Under the pieces are notes generated by a model, which saw only the letters and a program-made list of their open reading frames with translations, did not search any database and was not told the DNA's origin. A stretch of 64,000 bases of DNA from PALG01 sp964495885 (GTDB lineage: Bacteria; Bacteroidota; Bacteroidia; Flavobacteriales; Flavobacteriaceae): NCBI GenBank assembly GCA_964495885.1, contig CAZBWO010000004.1, forward strand, positions 1-64,000. The letters run 5' to 3'. How positions within the stretch are numbered: the stretch's first letter is position 1; each line of letters starts with the position of its first letter. Shown here one piece after another: positions 1 through 8,774 of the stretch. The translations under genes and the position numbers were made by a program.

Positions 1-1281
1 AAAAATGCTCTTTTAAATCTAGAAAGCTTCTTCAATTTAATTAATAATAATGAAAATTTATTAATTGATGCAAATAGACCAATATTAAACACTGATAGTT
101 CAATAATTAATCAAGAGGTTAAAAACAACAATAAAAGAGCAGGTTTAAACATAAAATATGACAAAGAGTTTTCTAATTTTTATTTATCAAATTCAGTTAA
201 TTTAAGTTATAACCATAGGAAAATAGAAACACAAAATAATTTATTTCAAAATAATAATTTAACACTAAGTTCCTATCAATCAAGAGTTAGCTCTACAATA
301 AGTTTTAATTTAAATCCTAATATTAAGTATACTCTAGGCTTGGGTTATAATTTTAATTTACAAAATTTTAATAATGTAGGAAGTGAATTATTATTTTTTG
401 ACATTAACACTTCTGTAAAATTAAAAATTAGCGAAAACAACTATGGCATTTTAAGTTATAGCTATGACAATGAAACGAATACTATTGATAATTTAATAAT
501 AAACCCAGTAGTTAGAAATTATAGAAATTTAAGTGTAAACAATAATTTAAATTTCAATAATATATTTCCATCTCATCAAATTAATTATCAACATCAGATC
601 ATAAAAAGTACAAATTTTTCATTTGTATTTAATTCTACATTTAGAAAAAGACGGAAAGATATAGGTAATAATATATTTAACTCTCCCAATGTAACAGTTA
701 CACAATACCAATTAATTAATGATAATGATTTTTTTTCAAATCTATTTTTTTTTGAAAAACGTTTCAAATCATTACCTCTTACTTTTACTAATAGCATTAA
801 TATAGATTTCGTAAAAAACCGATATTTTGAAAACAATAACCCTTTCGAATTTAAAAATAATACAATAGGTGGTTTTTCTGAAGCTAGTTCAAATTTTAAA
901 AATTCCCCAATACACATTTCGCTAGGATATAGGTATACCTATTCAACATTTAATTTTAATTCCTTAAAATCAAGATTAGCACAAAGGCAGCCTTATCTTA
1001 ATTTGGATGGGGTTATTTCAAAAAATATTATCTGGAATGTAGAGTCTAACTATTCAATATTTGAAACAGATAATATAAATACCAATATTTTTTACTTAAA
1101 TCCTTCCATTTTTTACAAAAGAGAATCTTCAAATTGGGAATATGGTATAACAGGGTTTAACATATTAAATCTAAACAACAATAATTTGGTAGAAAACAAT
1201 ACGCAACAAAGTATTATTAATCAAAGTATCACAAAAATCTTACAAGGTTATCTTCTCTTAAATGCTAATTTTAGTTTTTAA
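1..1281 (+). CDS. Outer-membrane beta-barrel protein, C-terminal part (5' end outside window)
   Basis: The frame is open from base 1, so the gene starts upstream; 426 residues are visible. The protein alternates short polar and aromatic stretches very rich in Asn, Phe, Leu, Ile and Ser, and it ends in Leu-Asn-Ala-Asn-Phe-Ser-Phe. A terminal aromatic residue after alternating residues is typical of the last strand of an outer-membrane barrel. It probably belongs to the large TonB-receptor-like barrels of Bacteroidota, but no plug domain is visible, so substrate and exact family cannot be given. Base composition is strikingly AT-rich (roughly a fifth to a quarter G+C by eye) compared with the genes that follow, which suggests a recently acquired or fast-evolving surface protein. 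An internal ATG at 340 is not the start. Confidence 0.7.
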   Translation, partial: KNALLNLESFFNLINNNENLLIDANRPILNTDSSIINQEVKNNNKRAGLNIKYDKEFSNFYLSNSVNLSYNHRKIETQNNLFQNNNLTLSSYQSRVSSTISFNLNPNIKYTLGLGYNFNLQNFNNVGSELLFFDINTSVKLKISENNYGILSYSYDNETNTIDNLIINPVVRNYRNLSVNNNLNFNNIFPSHQINYQHQIIKSTNFSFVFNSTFRKRRKDIGNNIFNSPNVTVTQYQLINDNDFFSNLFFFEKRFKSLPLTFTNSINIDFVKNRYFENNNPFEFKNNTIGGFSEASSNFKNSPIHISLGYRYTYSTFNFNSLKSRLAQRQPYLNLDGVISKNIIWNVESNYSIFETDNINTNIFYLNPSIFYKRESSNWEYGITGFNILNLNNNNLVENNTQQSIINQSITKILQGYLLLNANFSF

Positions 1282-1403
1282 TTATGCTTATTTACCTTGT
1301 GATTTTTATCACCTCCCTAAATGGGAAGATAACCTCTCGGTGAAGTTTACTTTCAATTTAAAATTATAATACAATCTTATCATTTCAATCCTAGGTAATT
1401 TAG

Positions 1404-1411
1404 TACCTTTG
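1404..1411 (+). promoter_or_regulatory. -7 element TACCTTTG of the MMPL exporter gene
   Basis: Exact match to the Bacteroidota sigma-70 -7 consensus TAnnTTTG, 30 bases before the TTG start at 1434 and 14 before an out-of-frame ATG at 1426. Confidence 0.6.
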
Positions 1412-1433
1412 CGCCGATTTTAAGCATGCCTTT

Positions 1434-3851
1434 TTGGATAAACTTTTTAGCATTGGTTTTTGGAGTGCGGTAGCTAGGTTCATTCTTCGAAACAGGACCT
1501 TGATTATCTTGGGAATTCTTGCCGCTACTGTATTTTTTGCCATGCAGTGGAAAAATATGCGGTTTACCTACACAGAGGCAAACCTTCTACCAGATGATCA
1601 TCCCTATAATGAAGAATATCAGCAGTTTTTAAATCAGTTTGGCGAAGAAGGAAACCTCATCATATTAGGGGTAAAAGACAGTGCTTTGTTCGAACCTAAA
1701 GTGTTTCAGGAGTGGACACAATTATCCAAGAATATCGAACAATTCAATACCGTAGCCTTATCCCTTTCGGTTGGAGATCTTCAAAAATTGGAAAAAAGGG
1801 AAGATACGGCAGCTTTTAGAATGGTTCCTTTTATCCAGGATTCAGTTTTAAACGAGGAATTACTAAATAGGTACAAAAAAGAATTATTCCATAAGCTTCC
1901 TTTTTATGAAGGGTTGGTGTACAGCCCCAGTAAAACTTCAGTGCGTACTGCCGTCTATTTGAAAAAGGAATTGGTAAACACACCCGCAAGAAAGGATTTT
2001 ATCATAGAAGATTTAATCCCATTGATAGATCAATTTGAAGCATCTACCGGGGTAAAGGTGTATGCTTCCGGAATGCCCTACATTCGAACACTGAACTCCC
2101 AAAACATTATTGATGAAATTGGATTGTTCATTGGAGCGGCACTTTTGGTAACCTCTTTAATTTTCTTTTTCTTTTTTAGGTCGTTTCGGGCAACTTTTAT
2201 TTCAATGATTACCGTAATCATTGGAGTAATGTGGTCCTTTGGGGTATTGGGCTTATTGCATTACGAAATTACGGTGCTCACCGCCTTGATTCCGCCGCTT
2301 ATTATTGTGATTGGAATTCCCAATTGTATTTTCCTCATCAATAAATACCAACAGGAAATCATCTTGCATGGCAATCAAGCGAAATCCTTGCAACGGGTGA
2401 TTACCAAAGTAGGAAATGCAACCTTGATGACCAATGTAACCACGGCTTCAGGTTTTGCCACATTTATCTTGACCAATAGTAAATTGCTGAAAGAATTCGG
2501 TATTGTCGCTTCCATCAACATTATCGCAATTTTCCTTTTAAGCTTGTTTATCATCCCCATTGTGTATAGTTACATGGCGATTCCAAAATACAAGCACCTT
2601 CGGCATTTGAACAAACAATGGATTGGAAAGTTTGTGAATTGGATGGAGCGTATGGTAAAGGAGCACCGCATTGCGATTTTTGTATTAACGATCTTATTTC
2701 TATGTACAAGTATCATAGGCATTTACAATATTAAACTTTCCGGAAGTCTAATTGAAGACATGCCGAAAGACAAAGATTTTTATAAAGACATTGCTTTTTT
2801 CGAAAAAGAATATGAGGGAATTATGCCCTTGGAAATACTCATTGACACCAAACGGGAAAAAGGGGTCATGAAATTGGCTACCCTAAAAAGGATGGATGAA
2901 CTCCAGGCTTATTTAGAGGAGATCCCTGAATTATCCAAACCCATTTCAGTGGTAGAACTAGTGAAATATTCTAAACAGGCTTATTACAATAACAATCCAG
3001 AGTATTATCAATTACCCAATAGCCAAGAACGCACCTTTATTCTGTCTTATGCGAAGAGTAGTTCCGGAGCCACCAATTTACTGAACAGCTATGTAGACTC
3101 CACTGGCCAATATGCCCGCATCACTACCTTCATGAAAGATACCCAGACGGAACGTTTTGATAGGATTGAAGAGGATATTAGAAGTGAAGTGCAAAAAATA
3201 TTTCCCGAAGACCGATATGATGTTTCCATTACCGGAAAAGCATTTGTCTTTCAAAAAGGAACTAAATACTTGGTGAACAACCTCCTCATATCATTATCGT
3301 TGGCTATTTTGTTAATCGCTTTGTTTATGGCTTGGATGTTCCGAAGTTTTAAAATGATTTTGGTGTCCCTCATCCCCAATTTACTTCCATTGCTTATCAC
3401 GGCGGGATTAATGGGATTCATTGGCGTTCCCATTAAACCCTCTACCATATTGGTATTTAGTATTGCGTTTGGGATTTCGGTAGATGATACCATTCACTTT
3501 TTGGCCAAATACCGCCAAGAACTCATTGCCAATGATTGGAAGATAAAGAAGTCTGTTTATGCTGCCCTTCGCGAAACTGGAGTAAGCATGTTTTATACTT
3601 CTATTGTACTCTTTTTTGGGTTTTCGGTATTTACCATTTCAAGTTTTGGTGGAACCGTAGCCCTAGGAGCTTTAGTATCTGCAACATTACTATTTGCCAT
3701 GATGTCTAACCTACTGTTGCTACCTTCGTTATTACTTTCCTTGGAACGTGAAATTGCCAATAAGGAAACTTTCAAAAAACCTTCCATGCAGATTTTACCC
3801 AGTACCGATGAGGAAGTAGAAAAAGAAGAGGAAGAAACCTTGATTTCATAA
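1434..3851 (+). CDS. MMPL/RND-family exporter (sterol-sensing-domain-like)
   Basis: Protein of 805 residues with the duplicated RND/MMPL layout. An N-terminal membrane helix (about residues 22-40) is followed by a large periplasmic loop, a bundle of helices (about 228-385), a second helix and loop, and a second bundle (about 625-780). Motifs include GIPNCIFLINKY near residue 293 and GISVDDTIHF near 682; acidic residues in the matching helix carry protons in RND pumps. Homologues export lipids or hydrophobic molecules, but the substrate here is unknown. The C-terminus is Glu-rich. The only in-frame start close to the family N-terminus is TTG at 1434. An ATG at 1426 is out of frame by one base across a T5 run, so the true start may be obscured by a one-base difference. 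Confidence 0.8.
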   Translation: MDKLFSIGFWSAVARFILRNRTLIILGILAATVFFAMQWKNMRFTYTEANLLPDDHPYNEEYQQFLNQFGEEGNLIILGVKDSALFEPKVFQEWTQLSKNIEQFNTVALSLSVGDLQKLEKREDTAAFRMVPFIQDSVLNEELLNRYKKELFHKLPFYEGLVYSPSKTSVRTAVYLKKELVNTPARKDFIIEDLIPLIDQFEASTGVKVYASGMPYIRTLNSQNIIDEIGLFIGAALLVTSLIFFFFFRSFRATFISMITVIIGVMWSFGVLGLLHYEITVLTALIPPLIIVIGIPNCIFLINKYQQEIILHGNQAKSLQRVITKVGNATLMTNVTTASGFATFILTNSKLLKEFGIVASINIIAIFLLSLFIIPIVYSYMAIPKYKHLRHLNKQWIGKFVNWMERMVKEHRIAIFVLTILFLCTSIIGIYNIKLSGSLIEDMPKDKDFYKDIAFFEKEYEGIMPLEILIDTKREKGVMKLATLKRMDELQAYLEEIPELSKPISVVELVKYSKQAYYNNNPEYYQLPNSQERTFILSYAKSSSGATNLLNSYVDSTGQYARITTFMKDTQTERFDRIEEDIRSEVQKIFPEDRYDVSITGKAFVFQKGTKYLVNNLLISLSLAILLIALFMAWMFRSFKMILVSLIPNLLPLLITAGLMGFIGVPIKPSTILVFSIAFGISVDDTIHFLAKYRQELIANDWKIKKSVYAALRETGVSMFYTSIVLFFGFSVFTISSFGGTVALGALVSATLLFAMMSNLLLLPSLLLSLEREIANKETFKKPSMQILPSTDEEVEKEEEETLIS

Positions 3852-3873
3852 TTTTCAAAACTTCAAAAAAAAG

Positions 3874-3881
3874 TATCTTTA
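3874..3881 (+). promoter_or_regulatory. -7-like element TATCTTTA of asnS
   Basis: One mismatch (final A for G) to TAnnTTTG, 19 bases before the ATG at 3901. It lies between the MMPL stop and asnS and supports the ATG over the upstream TTG at 3886. Confidence 0.5.
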
Positions 3882-3900
3882 CGGCTTGAAAACAGGAACT

Positions 3901-5343
3901 ATGCAGACAAAAGAAATCAAAGAACTATTGCAAAGCGAGCCTTCCCTGCACCCTATTATGGTGAGAGGTTGGGTACGCTCGTTTAGAAGCAACAGATTTA
4001 TACACCTCAATGATGGCTCTACCCTACACAATTTACAGTGTGTGGTAGATTTTGAAAATTTTGAAGAAGCCATCCTAAAAAAGATAACCAACGGCGCTGC
4101 CATTCAGGTGGAGGGAACCTTGGTGGAAAGCCAAGGGCAAGGGCAAGCGGTGGAAGTGCAGGTTTCAAAAATTGAAGTACTTGGCGAAGCAGATCCAGAG
4201 GAAGTTAAAAAAACCATTTTAAGCCCTAAAAGACATTCCCTTGAAACCCTTAGGGAACAAGCCCACTTAAGGGTAAGAACCAATACGTTTGGTGCCGTAA
4301 TGCGTCTACGCTCTAAGCTAGCCTTTGCCATACATGACTACTTTCAAAAGAATGGATTCTTTTACATGCACACCCCAATCATTACAGGAAGTGATGCAGA
4401 AGGAGCCGGTGAAATGTTTCGGGTGACGACTTTAGATCCTACCAATCCGCCCAAAGATGACCAAGGTGATGTGAATTACAAAAAGGATTTCTTTCAGAAG
4501 GAAACCAACTTAACCGTAAGTGGCCAATTGGAAGCCGAAACTTACGCCATGGGCTTAGGAAAAGTGTATACTTTCGGACCTACCTTCCGTGCAGAAAATT
4601 CAAATACATCTCGTCATTTGGCCGAGTTCTGGATGATTGAACCCGAGATGGCGTTTTATGATCTGGATGATAACATGGATCTTGCGGAAGATTTCATCAA
4701 ATATGTCATCAAATATGCTTTGGAGCACTGTGCAGATGACCTTGCATTTTTGGAGAATAGATTGTTGGAAGAAGAAAAATCCAAACCACAAACCGAACGA
4801 AGTGAAATGCCTCTTCGGGAAAAATTGGAGTTCATACTGAAAAATAACTTCGTTAGGGTAAGCTACACTGAAGCTATTGAAATCCTAAAAAATAGCAAGC
4901 CAAACAAAAAGAAGAAGTTCAATTATCTCATTGAAGAATGGGGAGCCGATTTACAGAGTGAACATGAGCGATTTTTGGTAGAAAAACACTTTAAATGTCC
5001 TGTTATCCTTTTTGATTATCCAGCCAAAATCAAGGCATTTTACATGCGTTTGAATGATGATGAAAAAACAGTTCGTGCCATGGATGTACTATTCCCTGGA
5101 ATTGGTGAAATTGTTGGAGGATCTCAACGGGAAGAGCGCTATGAGGTTTTAAAGGAAAAAATGAAAGCCATGGACATTCCGGAAGAAGAACTTTATTGGT
5201 ATCTGGACCTTCGGAAATTTGGCACTTGTGTACACAGCGGATTTGGCTTAGGGTTTGAACGATTGGTTCAATTTGTTACTGGTATGGGGAACATCCGCGA
5301 TGTAATTCCTTATCCAAGAACCCCAGGAAATGCATCATTTTAA
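3901..5343 (+). CDS. asnS: Asparaginyl-tRNA synthetase
   Basis: Class II aminoacyl-tRNA synthetase of 480 residues that charges tRNA-Asn with asparagine in the cytoplasm. An N-terminal OB-fold anticodon domain (about residues 10-105, with GWVRSFR and FIHLNDGS) precedes the catalytic core. Motif 2 reads FRAENSNTSRHLAEFWMIEPE, its Arg and Glu contacting ATP and substrate. Motif 3 near the end reads GFGLGFERLVQFVTG. The run of charged residues around 290-340 is usual for the Bacteroidota enzyme. The start is ATG 3901; a longer reading from TTG 3886 adds only five residues. A separate aspS at 28864 means the two amide/acid partners are both charged directly. Confidence 0.95.
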   Translation: MQTKEIKELLQSEPSLHPIMVRGWVRSFRSNRFIHLNDGSTLHNLQCVVDFENFEEAILKKITNGAAIQVEGTLVESQGQGQAVEVQVSKIEVLGEADPEEVKKTILSPKRHSLETLREQAHLRVRTNTFGAVMRLRSKLAFAIHDYFQKNGFFYMHTPIITGSDAEGAGEMFRVTTLDPTNPPKDDQGDVNYKKDFFQKETNLTVSGQLEAETYAMGLGKVYTFGPTFRAENSNTSRHLAEFWMIEPEMAFYDLDDNMDLAEDFIKYVIKYALEHCADDLAFLENRLLEEEKSKPQTERSEMPLREKLEFILKNNFVRVSYTEAIEILKNSKPNKKKKFNYLIEEWGADLQSEHERFLVEKHFKCPVILFDYPAKIKAFYMRLNDDEKTVRAMDVLFPGIGEIVGGSQREERYEVLKEKMKAMDIPEEELYWYLDLRKFGTCVHSGFGLGFERLVQFVTGMGNIRDVIPYPRTPGNASF

Positions 5344-5368
5344 AAAATAAAAAGTTAATTATATTTTA

Positions 5369-5411
5369 AATCCAGTATCGAACATATCCGTTGCTGGATT
5401 TTTTTTATTTT
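5369..5411 (+). terminator. Rho-independent terminator of asnS
   Basis: The stem AATCCAG (5369-5375) pairs with CTGGATT (5394-5400) and is followed directly by a T-run. The tail runs into a TATTTTTA element that may serve rpoN. Confidence 0.75.
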
Positions 5412-5413
5412 TA
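5406..5413 (+). promoter_or_regulatory. Possible -7 element TATTTTTA of rpoN
   Basis: One mismatch to TAnnTTTG inside the T-rich tail of the asnS terminator, 19 bases before the rpoN ATG. T-rich DNA makes a chance match possible. Confidence 0.35.
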
Positions 5414-5432
5414 TAGGAAAGACGGTAACTAG

Positions 5433-6890
5433 ATGCTTAAACAGCAATTAAATTTTAAATTATCCCAGAAGCTTTCGCCTCAACAAATCCAGTTGATGAA
5501 ACTCATACAATTGCCTACACAAGCATTTGAACAACGTGTTTCACAGGAAATGGAAGAAAACCCTGCTTTGGAAGGTGGAAAAGACCAGGAGGATAATCCT
5601 AGTGATGAATTTGAAACGGATGAGTATGACGATTATGATGATAATGAACATATTGAAGCAGAGATTGATGTTGATGATTATTTAAGCGATGATGAAATCC
5701 CCAGTTACAAGCTTTCTTCCAATAATTACAGTGCAGACGATGAAGAAAAGCAAACCCCATATGCTTCGGGCACTTCCTTTAATCAGCACTTACTGCAACA
5801 ACTCAACACTTTTCGGTTAAATGATAAAGATTTTGAGATTGCCCAATTTCTTGTGGGCAGCGTGGACGAAAGCGGCTATATAAGGCGCGAAGTCGCAGAC
5901 ATTGTAGATGATTTGGCTTTCACGCAAAACATTTATGCTTCGGAAGAGGAAGTAGAAAAAGTTTTGACTATTGTTCAGGATTTAGATCCCGCTGGGGTTG
6001 CAGCAAGGGATCTTCAGGAATGTTTGCTTATTCAGCTGAAAAGAAAGGAGGAAACACCATCTGTAGAACTCGCTACAGTAATCATAGAAGAGGCTTTTGA
6101 TGCATTTTCAAAAAAACATTACAAAAAACTATTATCTAAGTTTGATATTTCCGAAGACCAACTTCGCGAAGCAATTCACGAAATTGAAGGTTTAAATCCC
6201 AAACCCGGAGGAACCTACTCTGGAAACACACGAATCGTGGAGCATGTAGTCCCAGATTTTACCATCAGGATTGTGGATGGCGAATTAGAGCTTACCTTAA
6301 ACGGAAGAAATGCACCAGAACTTCATGTGTCAAGGGAATATAGCAATATGCTAAAAGGGTATAAAGCCGCCAAGGAAAAGTCTAAATCACAAAAAGATGC
6401 CGTGCTATTCATTAAACAAAAATTAGATGCTGCAAAATGGTTTATTGACGCCATCAAACAAAGGCAACAAACATTGTATGTTACCATGAATGCAATAATG
6501 CATCACCAAAAGGAATATTTTCTATCTGGGGATGAGCGAAAATTAAAACCAATGATTCTGAAAGACATTGCAGATACAATAGACATGGATGTTTCAACAG
6601 TATCAAGGGTCGCAAACAGTAAGTATGTAGACACCCCTTATGGCACTAAACTCATCAAGGAATTCTTTAGTGAATCTATGAAAAATGATCAAGGAGAGGA
6701 TGTTTCTACCAAGGAAATCAAAAAAATATTGGAAATAACTATTTCCGAAGAAGACAAAAGGAAACCCCTTACCGATGATAAACTTGCAAAAATATTAAAA
6801 GAAAAGGGTTATCCCATTGCAAGAAGAACTGTTGCAAAATATCGCGAACAACTAGACCTCCCGGTAGCTAGATTACGAAAGGAAATATAG
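5433..6890 (+). CDS. rpoN: RNA polymerase sigma-54 factor
   Basis: Sigma-54 of 485 residues, the alternative sigma factor that needs AAA+ activators and reads -24/-12 promoters. Region I is the Gln/Leu-rich N-terminus (about residues 1-50, with SQKLSPQQIQLMKLIQLP). A very acidic linker (about 50-110) follows, as in other Bacteroidota. The core-binding domain comes next (about 115-300). The helix-turn-helix is around 370-400 (LKDIADTIDMDVSTVSRV). The RpoN box ARRTVAKYRE near the C-terminus is intact and contacts the -24 element. The stop codon is followed immediately by the ATG of the next gene, so the two are cotranscribed. No sigma-54 activator is encoded in the window. Confidence 0.96.
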   Translation: MLKQQLNFKLSQKLSPQQIQLMKLIQLPTQAFEQRVSQEMEENPALEGGKDQEDNPSDEFETDEYDDYDDNEHIEAEIDVDDYLSDDEIPSYKLSSNNYSADDEEKQTPYASGTSFNQHLLQQLNTFRLNDKDFEIAQFLVGSVDESGYIRREVADIVDDLAFTQNIYASEEEVEKVLTIVQDLDPAGVAARDLQECLLIQLKRKEETPSVELATVIIEEAFDAFSKKHYKKLLSKFDISEDQLREAIHEIEGLNPKPGGTYSGNTRIVEHVVPDFTIRIVDGELELTLNGRNAPELHVSREYSNMLKGYKAAKEKSKSQKDAVLFIKQKLDAAKWFIDAIKQRQQTLYVTMNAIMHHQKEYFLSGDERKLKPMILKDIADTIDMDVSTVSRVANSKYVDTPYGTKLIKEFFSESMKNDQGEDVSTKEIKKILEITISEEDKRKPLTDDKLAKILKEKGYPIARRTVAKYREQLDLPVARLRKEI

Positions 6891-7496
6891 ATGAATACGT
6901 TTCTGCGAATTGGCGCTTATATTTGGCATCCTTTGTTAATGCCTTTAATTGGTACAATTACGTATTATCTTATTACACCTAGGTACTTAGAGCCCGAAAT
7001 TTTACAGGCAAAATTTGTTGCCATCATCATTCTCACTATTCTTTTACCAATTGTTATTTTTTTTCTGCTGAAGAATTTAGGATGGGTACAGTCTATTGCT
7101 TTACCAGAAGTTAGGGAGCGAAGAATCCCCTTGATGATACAAAGTGTGGCAGTCTTAGCTATCATTAAATTAGTTTTTGACCCCTATATTACCCCAGAAC
7201 TCTATTATTTTTTTGTGGGAGTTCTTTTTTCTACCCTTACGGCTTTACTTATGGTGTTTTTTAGAGTAAAGATTAGTCTTCACCAAATGGGCATAGCTGG
7301 ACTCACTTTTTTTGTCATTGCCTTAAGCGTACATTTTCAGGTAAACATGTTATTTTGGATTGGGCTATTTCTTTTTGCCAATGGATGGGTTGCTACTTCA
7401 AGGCTTAATACAAGATCCCACACATTTTTAGAGTTGATCCTTGGTTTTTTTGTAGGGGTAATTCCGCAAGTATCGATGCTTAATTTCTGGCTATAG
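6891..7496 (+). CDS. Polytopic membrane protein, degenerate PAP2-like
   Basis: Protein of 201 residues with about six hydrophobic helices. Its ATG follows the rpoN stop with no gap. The arrangement resembles PAP2-type phosphatases: SLHQMG (about residue 129) sits where PAP2 has its PSGH motif, and SRLNTRSHTFLELILG (about 170) resembles the SR-x5-H-x3-D motif of the family. The Lys-Arg motif and the usual PSGH serine are missing, so phosphatase activity is doubtful. The function is not known; the name is a structural guess. The end overlaps the end of the convergent PorT-like gene by six bases. Confidence 0.7.
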   Translation: MNTFLRIGAYIWHPLLMPLIGTITYYLITPRYLEPEILQAKFVAIIILTILLPIVIFFLLKNLGWVQSIALPEVRERRIPLMIQSVAVLAIIKLVFDPYITPELYYFFVGVLFSTLTALLMVFFRVKISLHQMGIAGLTFFVIALSVHFQVNMLFWIGLFLFANGWVATSRLNTRSHTFLELILGFFVGVIPQVSMLNFWL

Positions 7497-8201
7497 AATA
7501 TAAAATATAATCCCCACCTTTAAAGGGTTAAACCCTATTTCTTTCTGAGTTCCTTCTACAAAAGCTCCATTAAAAAAAGGGGTAATACTATAATTCACAT
7601 AGAAATTGAAAGTGCTATACCCCAAAGACAATGTTGCGGCCACCCTTAAAGGCTCAAACTCTGGTATATCTGTTTGTGATACATTATTATTTGGTTGAGA
7701 CAAATACGCTCTATACCAATAGGTATAGCTTAAACGGGCTCCTGCATAGATTCTCCAAAATTTATATTGTGTGGGTGTTGATGTTCGCCAGCGGAACTCC
7801 AAGGGAAGTTCCAATGCGGCTGTACTGAAACGGTTGCTTGAATAGTCTATATCACTTTCCAATGGCTTGAAAATTGTGTTTTCTTGTGTGTCTTCCCCAA
7901 TAAATAAAGTTTGACCAAAACGGTCAAATGCAAAACCTACTCCTAAAGCTATAGCCATATTTCTTTCTTCATTGATAGGCATATCCCTTAAGAATCCCAA
8001 TTGTATCCCTCCTGAAACCCCACTTAAATTAACAGCATCCGGTACATTGGTGAGCAAATTATAGGTGACCCCAACATAAAATTGATCTTCCCTATACTTT
8101 TTATCTGGGTTTTTTACAGAAAGACTATCCTCTTGTGCAGACAATGGAGAGTATATCATTAACATTGTGAAGAGGAATGATATAGAAATGAGTAGCTTCA
8201 T
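7491..8201 (-). CDS. PorT-like outer-membrane beta-barrel protein
   Basis: Protein of 236 residues starting with a clear signal peptide (MKLLISISFLFTMLMIY, cleavage near SAQ). The rest alternates in short beta strands with many aromatic residues and Gly, ending ...KVGIIFYIL. This matches the PorT/outer-membrane-barrel family of Bacteroidota; PorT/SprT is a type IX secretion component, but whether this copy has that role cannot be told from sequence alone. The start is the ATG at 8201; an in-frame ATG at 8222 would put seven residues before the signal peptide and overlap the promoter. A -7-like element lies five bases upstream. Confidence 0.7.
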   Translation of the reverse strand: MKLLISISFLFTMLMIYSPLSAQEDSLSVKNPDKKYREDQFYVGVTYNLLTNVPDAVNLSGVSGGIQLGFLRDMPINEERNMAIALGVGFAFDRFGQTLFIGEDTQENTIFKPLESDIDYSSNRFSTAALELPLEFRWRTSTPTQYKFWRIYAGARLSYTYWYRAYLSQPNNNVSQTDIPEFEPLRVAATLSLGYSTFNFYVNYSITPFFNGAFVEGTQKEIGFNPLKVGIIFYIL

Positions 8202-8205
8202 TGTA

Positions 8206-8213
8206 TAAAGATA
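8206..8213 (-). promoter_or_regulatory. -7-like element TATCTTTA of the PorT-like gene
   Basis: On the minus strand this reads TATCTTTA and ends five bases before the ATG at 8201, so the transcript would have almost no 5' leader. Confidence 0.5.
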
Positions 8214-8240
8214 GCTAACCAAAATGGTATTAACTAATAT

Positions 8241-8271
8241 AAAAAAGGCGCCTATTTTTTTAGGCGCCTTT
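8241..8271 (-). terminator. Terminator of the exbB-exbD operon
   Basis: On the minus strand AAAGGCGCCTA and TAGGCGCCTTT form a perfect stem, followed by a T-run (complement of 8241-8246). It separates the Exb operon from the PorT-like gene. Confidence 0.85.
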
Positions 8272-8291
8272 CATTTAAATTCTATTCCCAA

Positions 8292-8762
8292 TTATTGATT
8301 CAATTGGTTTCCAGGTGTTGTGATATAAATAATTTTAAGAAGGTTTTGATCTCTCAATTCCTGTTTAATATCTGTCACTAAACCTGTATTGGTTTCTTTA
8401 TCTACTTTAAGGGCGACCATTACCTTATCCTGAAGTTCAGGGCGAAGTTTACGTCGTAATTCTTCCAATGCAAACTTAATATTAGTAATGTCTGTGAACT
8501 TGTCCCCTATCTGAATTTTAGCTTCTGTTCCATATTTTTCATATCCAGAACCAGGCTTTCCAGCATAGATAAACACCGATCTGTCTTTCTTCAATTTTTC
8601 AACTTGATCCCCTTTTGGAAGACGTTGTTGTACCATCAAGTTACTATCCCTTAATACGGTTACCACCATAAAGAAGAACAATAACATGAAAACAATATCT
8701 GGAAGGGATGCTGTTGAAATTGCCGGCAAATCACCGCCTTTTTTCTTTTTAAATTTTGACAT
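8292..8762 (-). CDS. Biopolymer transport protein ExbD (second copy)
   Basis: Protein of 156 residues. A short cytoplasmic N-terminus rich in Lys precedes a single membrane helix (about residues 20-40, LPDIVFMLLFFFMVVTVL); its Asp is the conserved proton-coupling residue of the ExbD/TolR family. A periplasmic domain of about 110 residues follows. It is the last gene of the four-gene unit, 12 bases after the first exbD. With ExbB it should form a proton-driven motor energising TonB or a related system; no TonB gene is present here. Confidence 0.88.
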   Translation of the reverse strand: MSKFKKKKGGDLPAISTASLPDIVFMLLFFFMVVTVLRDSNLMVQQRLPKGDQVEKLKKDRSVFIYAGKPGSGYEKYGTEAKIQIGDKFTDITNIKFALEELRRKLRPELQDKVMVALKVDKETNTGLVTDIKQELRDQNLLKIIYITTPGNQLNQ

Positions 8763-8774
8763 ACTCTTTCGGGT

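Noticed and set aside
1299..1312. GTGAT/ATCAC hairpin after the first gene as terminator
   Set aside because: Only five pairs with a T4 loop and no T-run after it; too weak to call.
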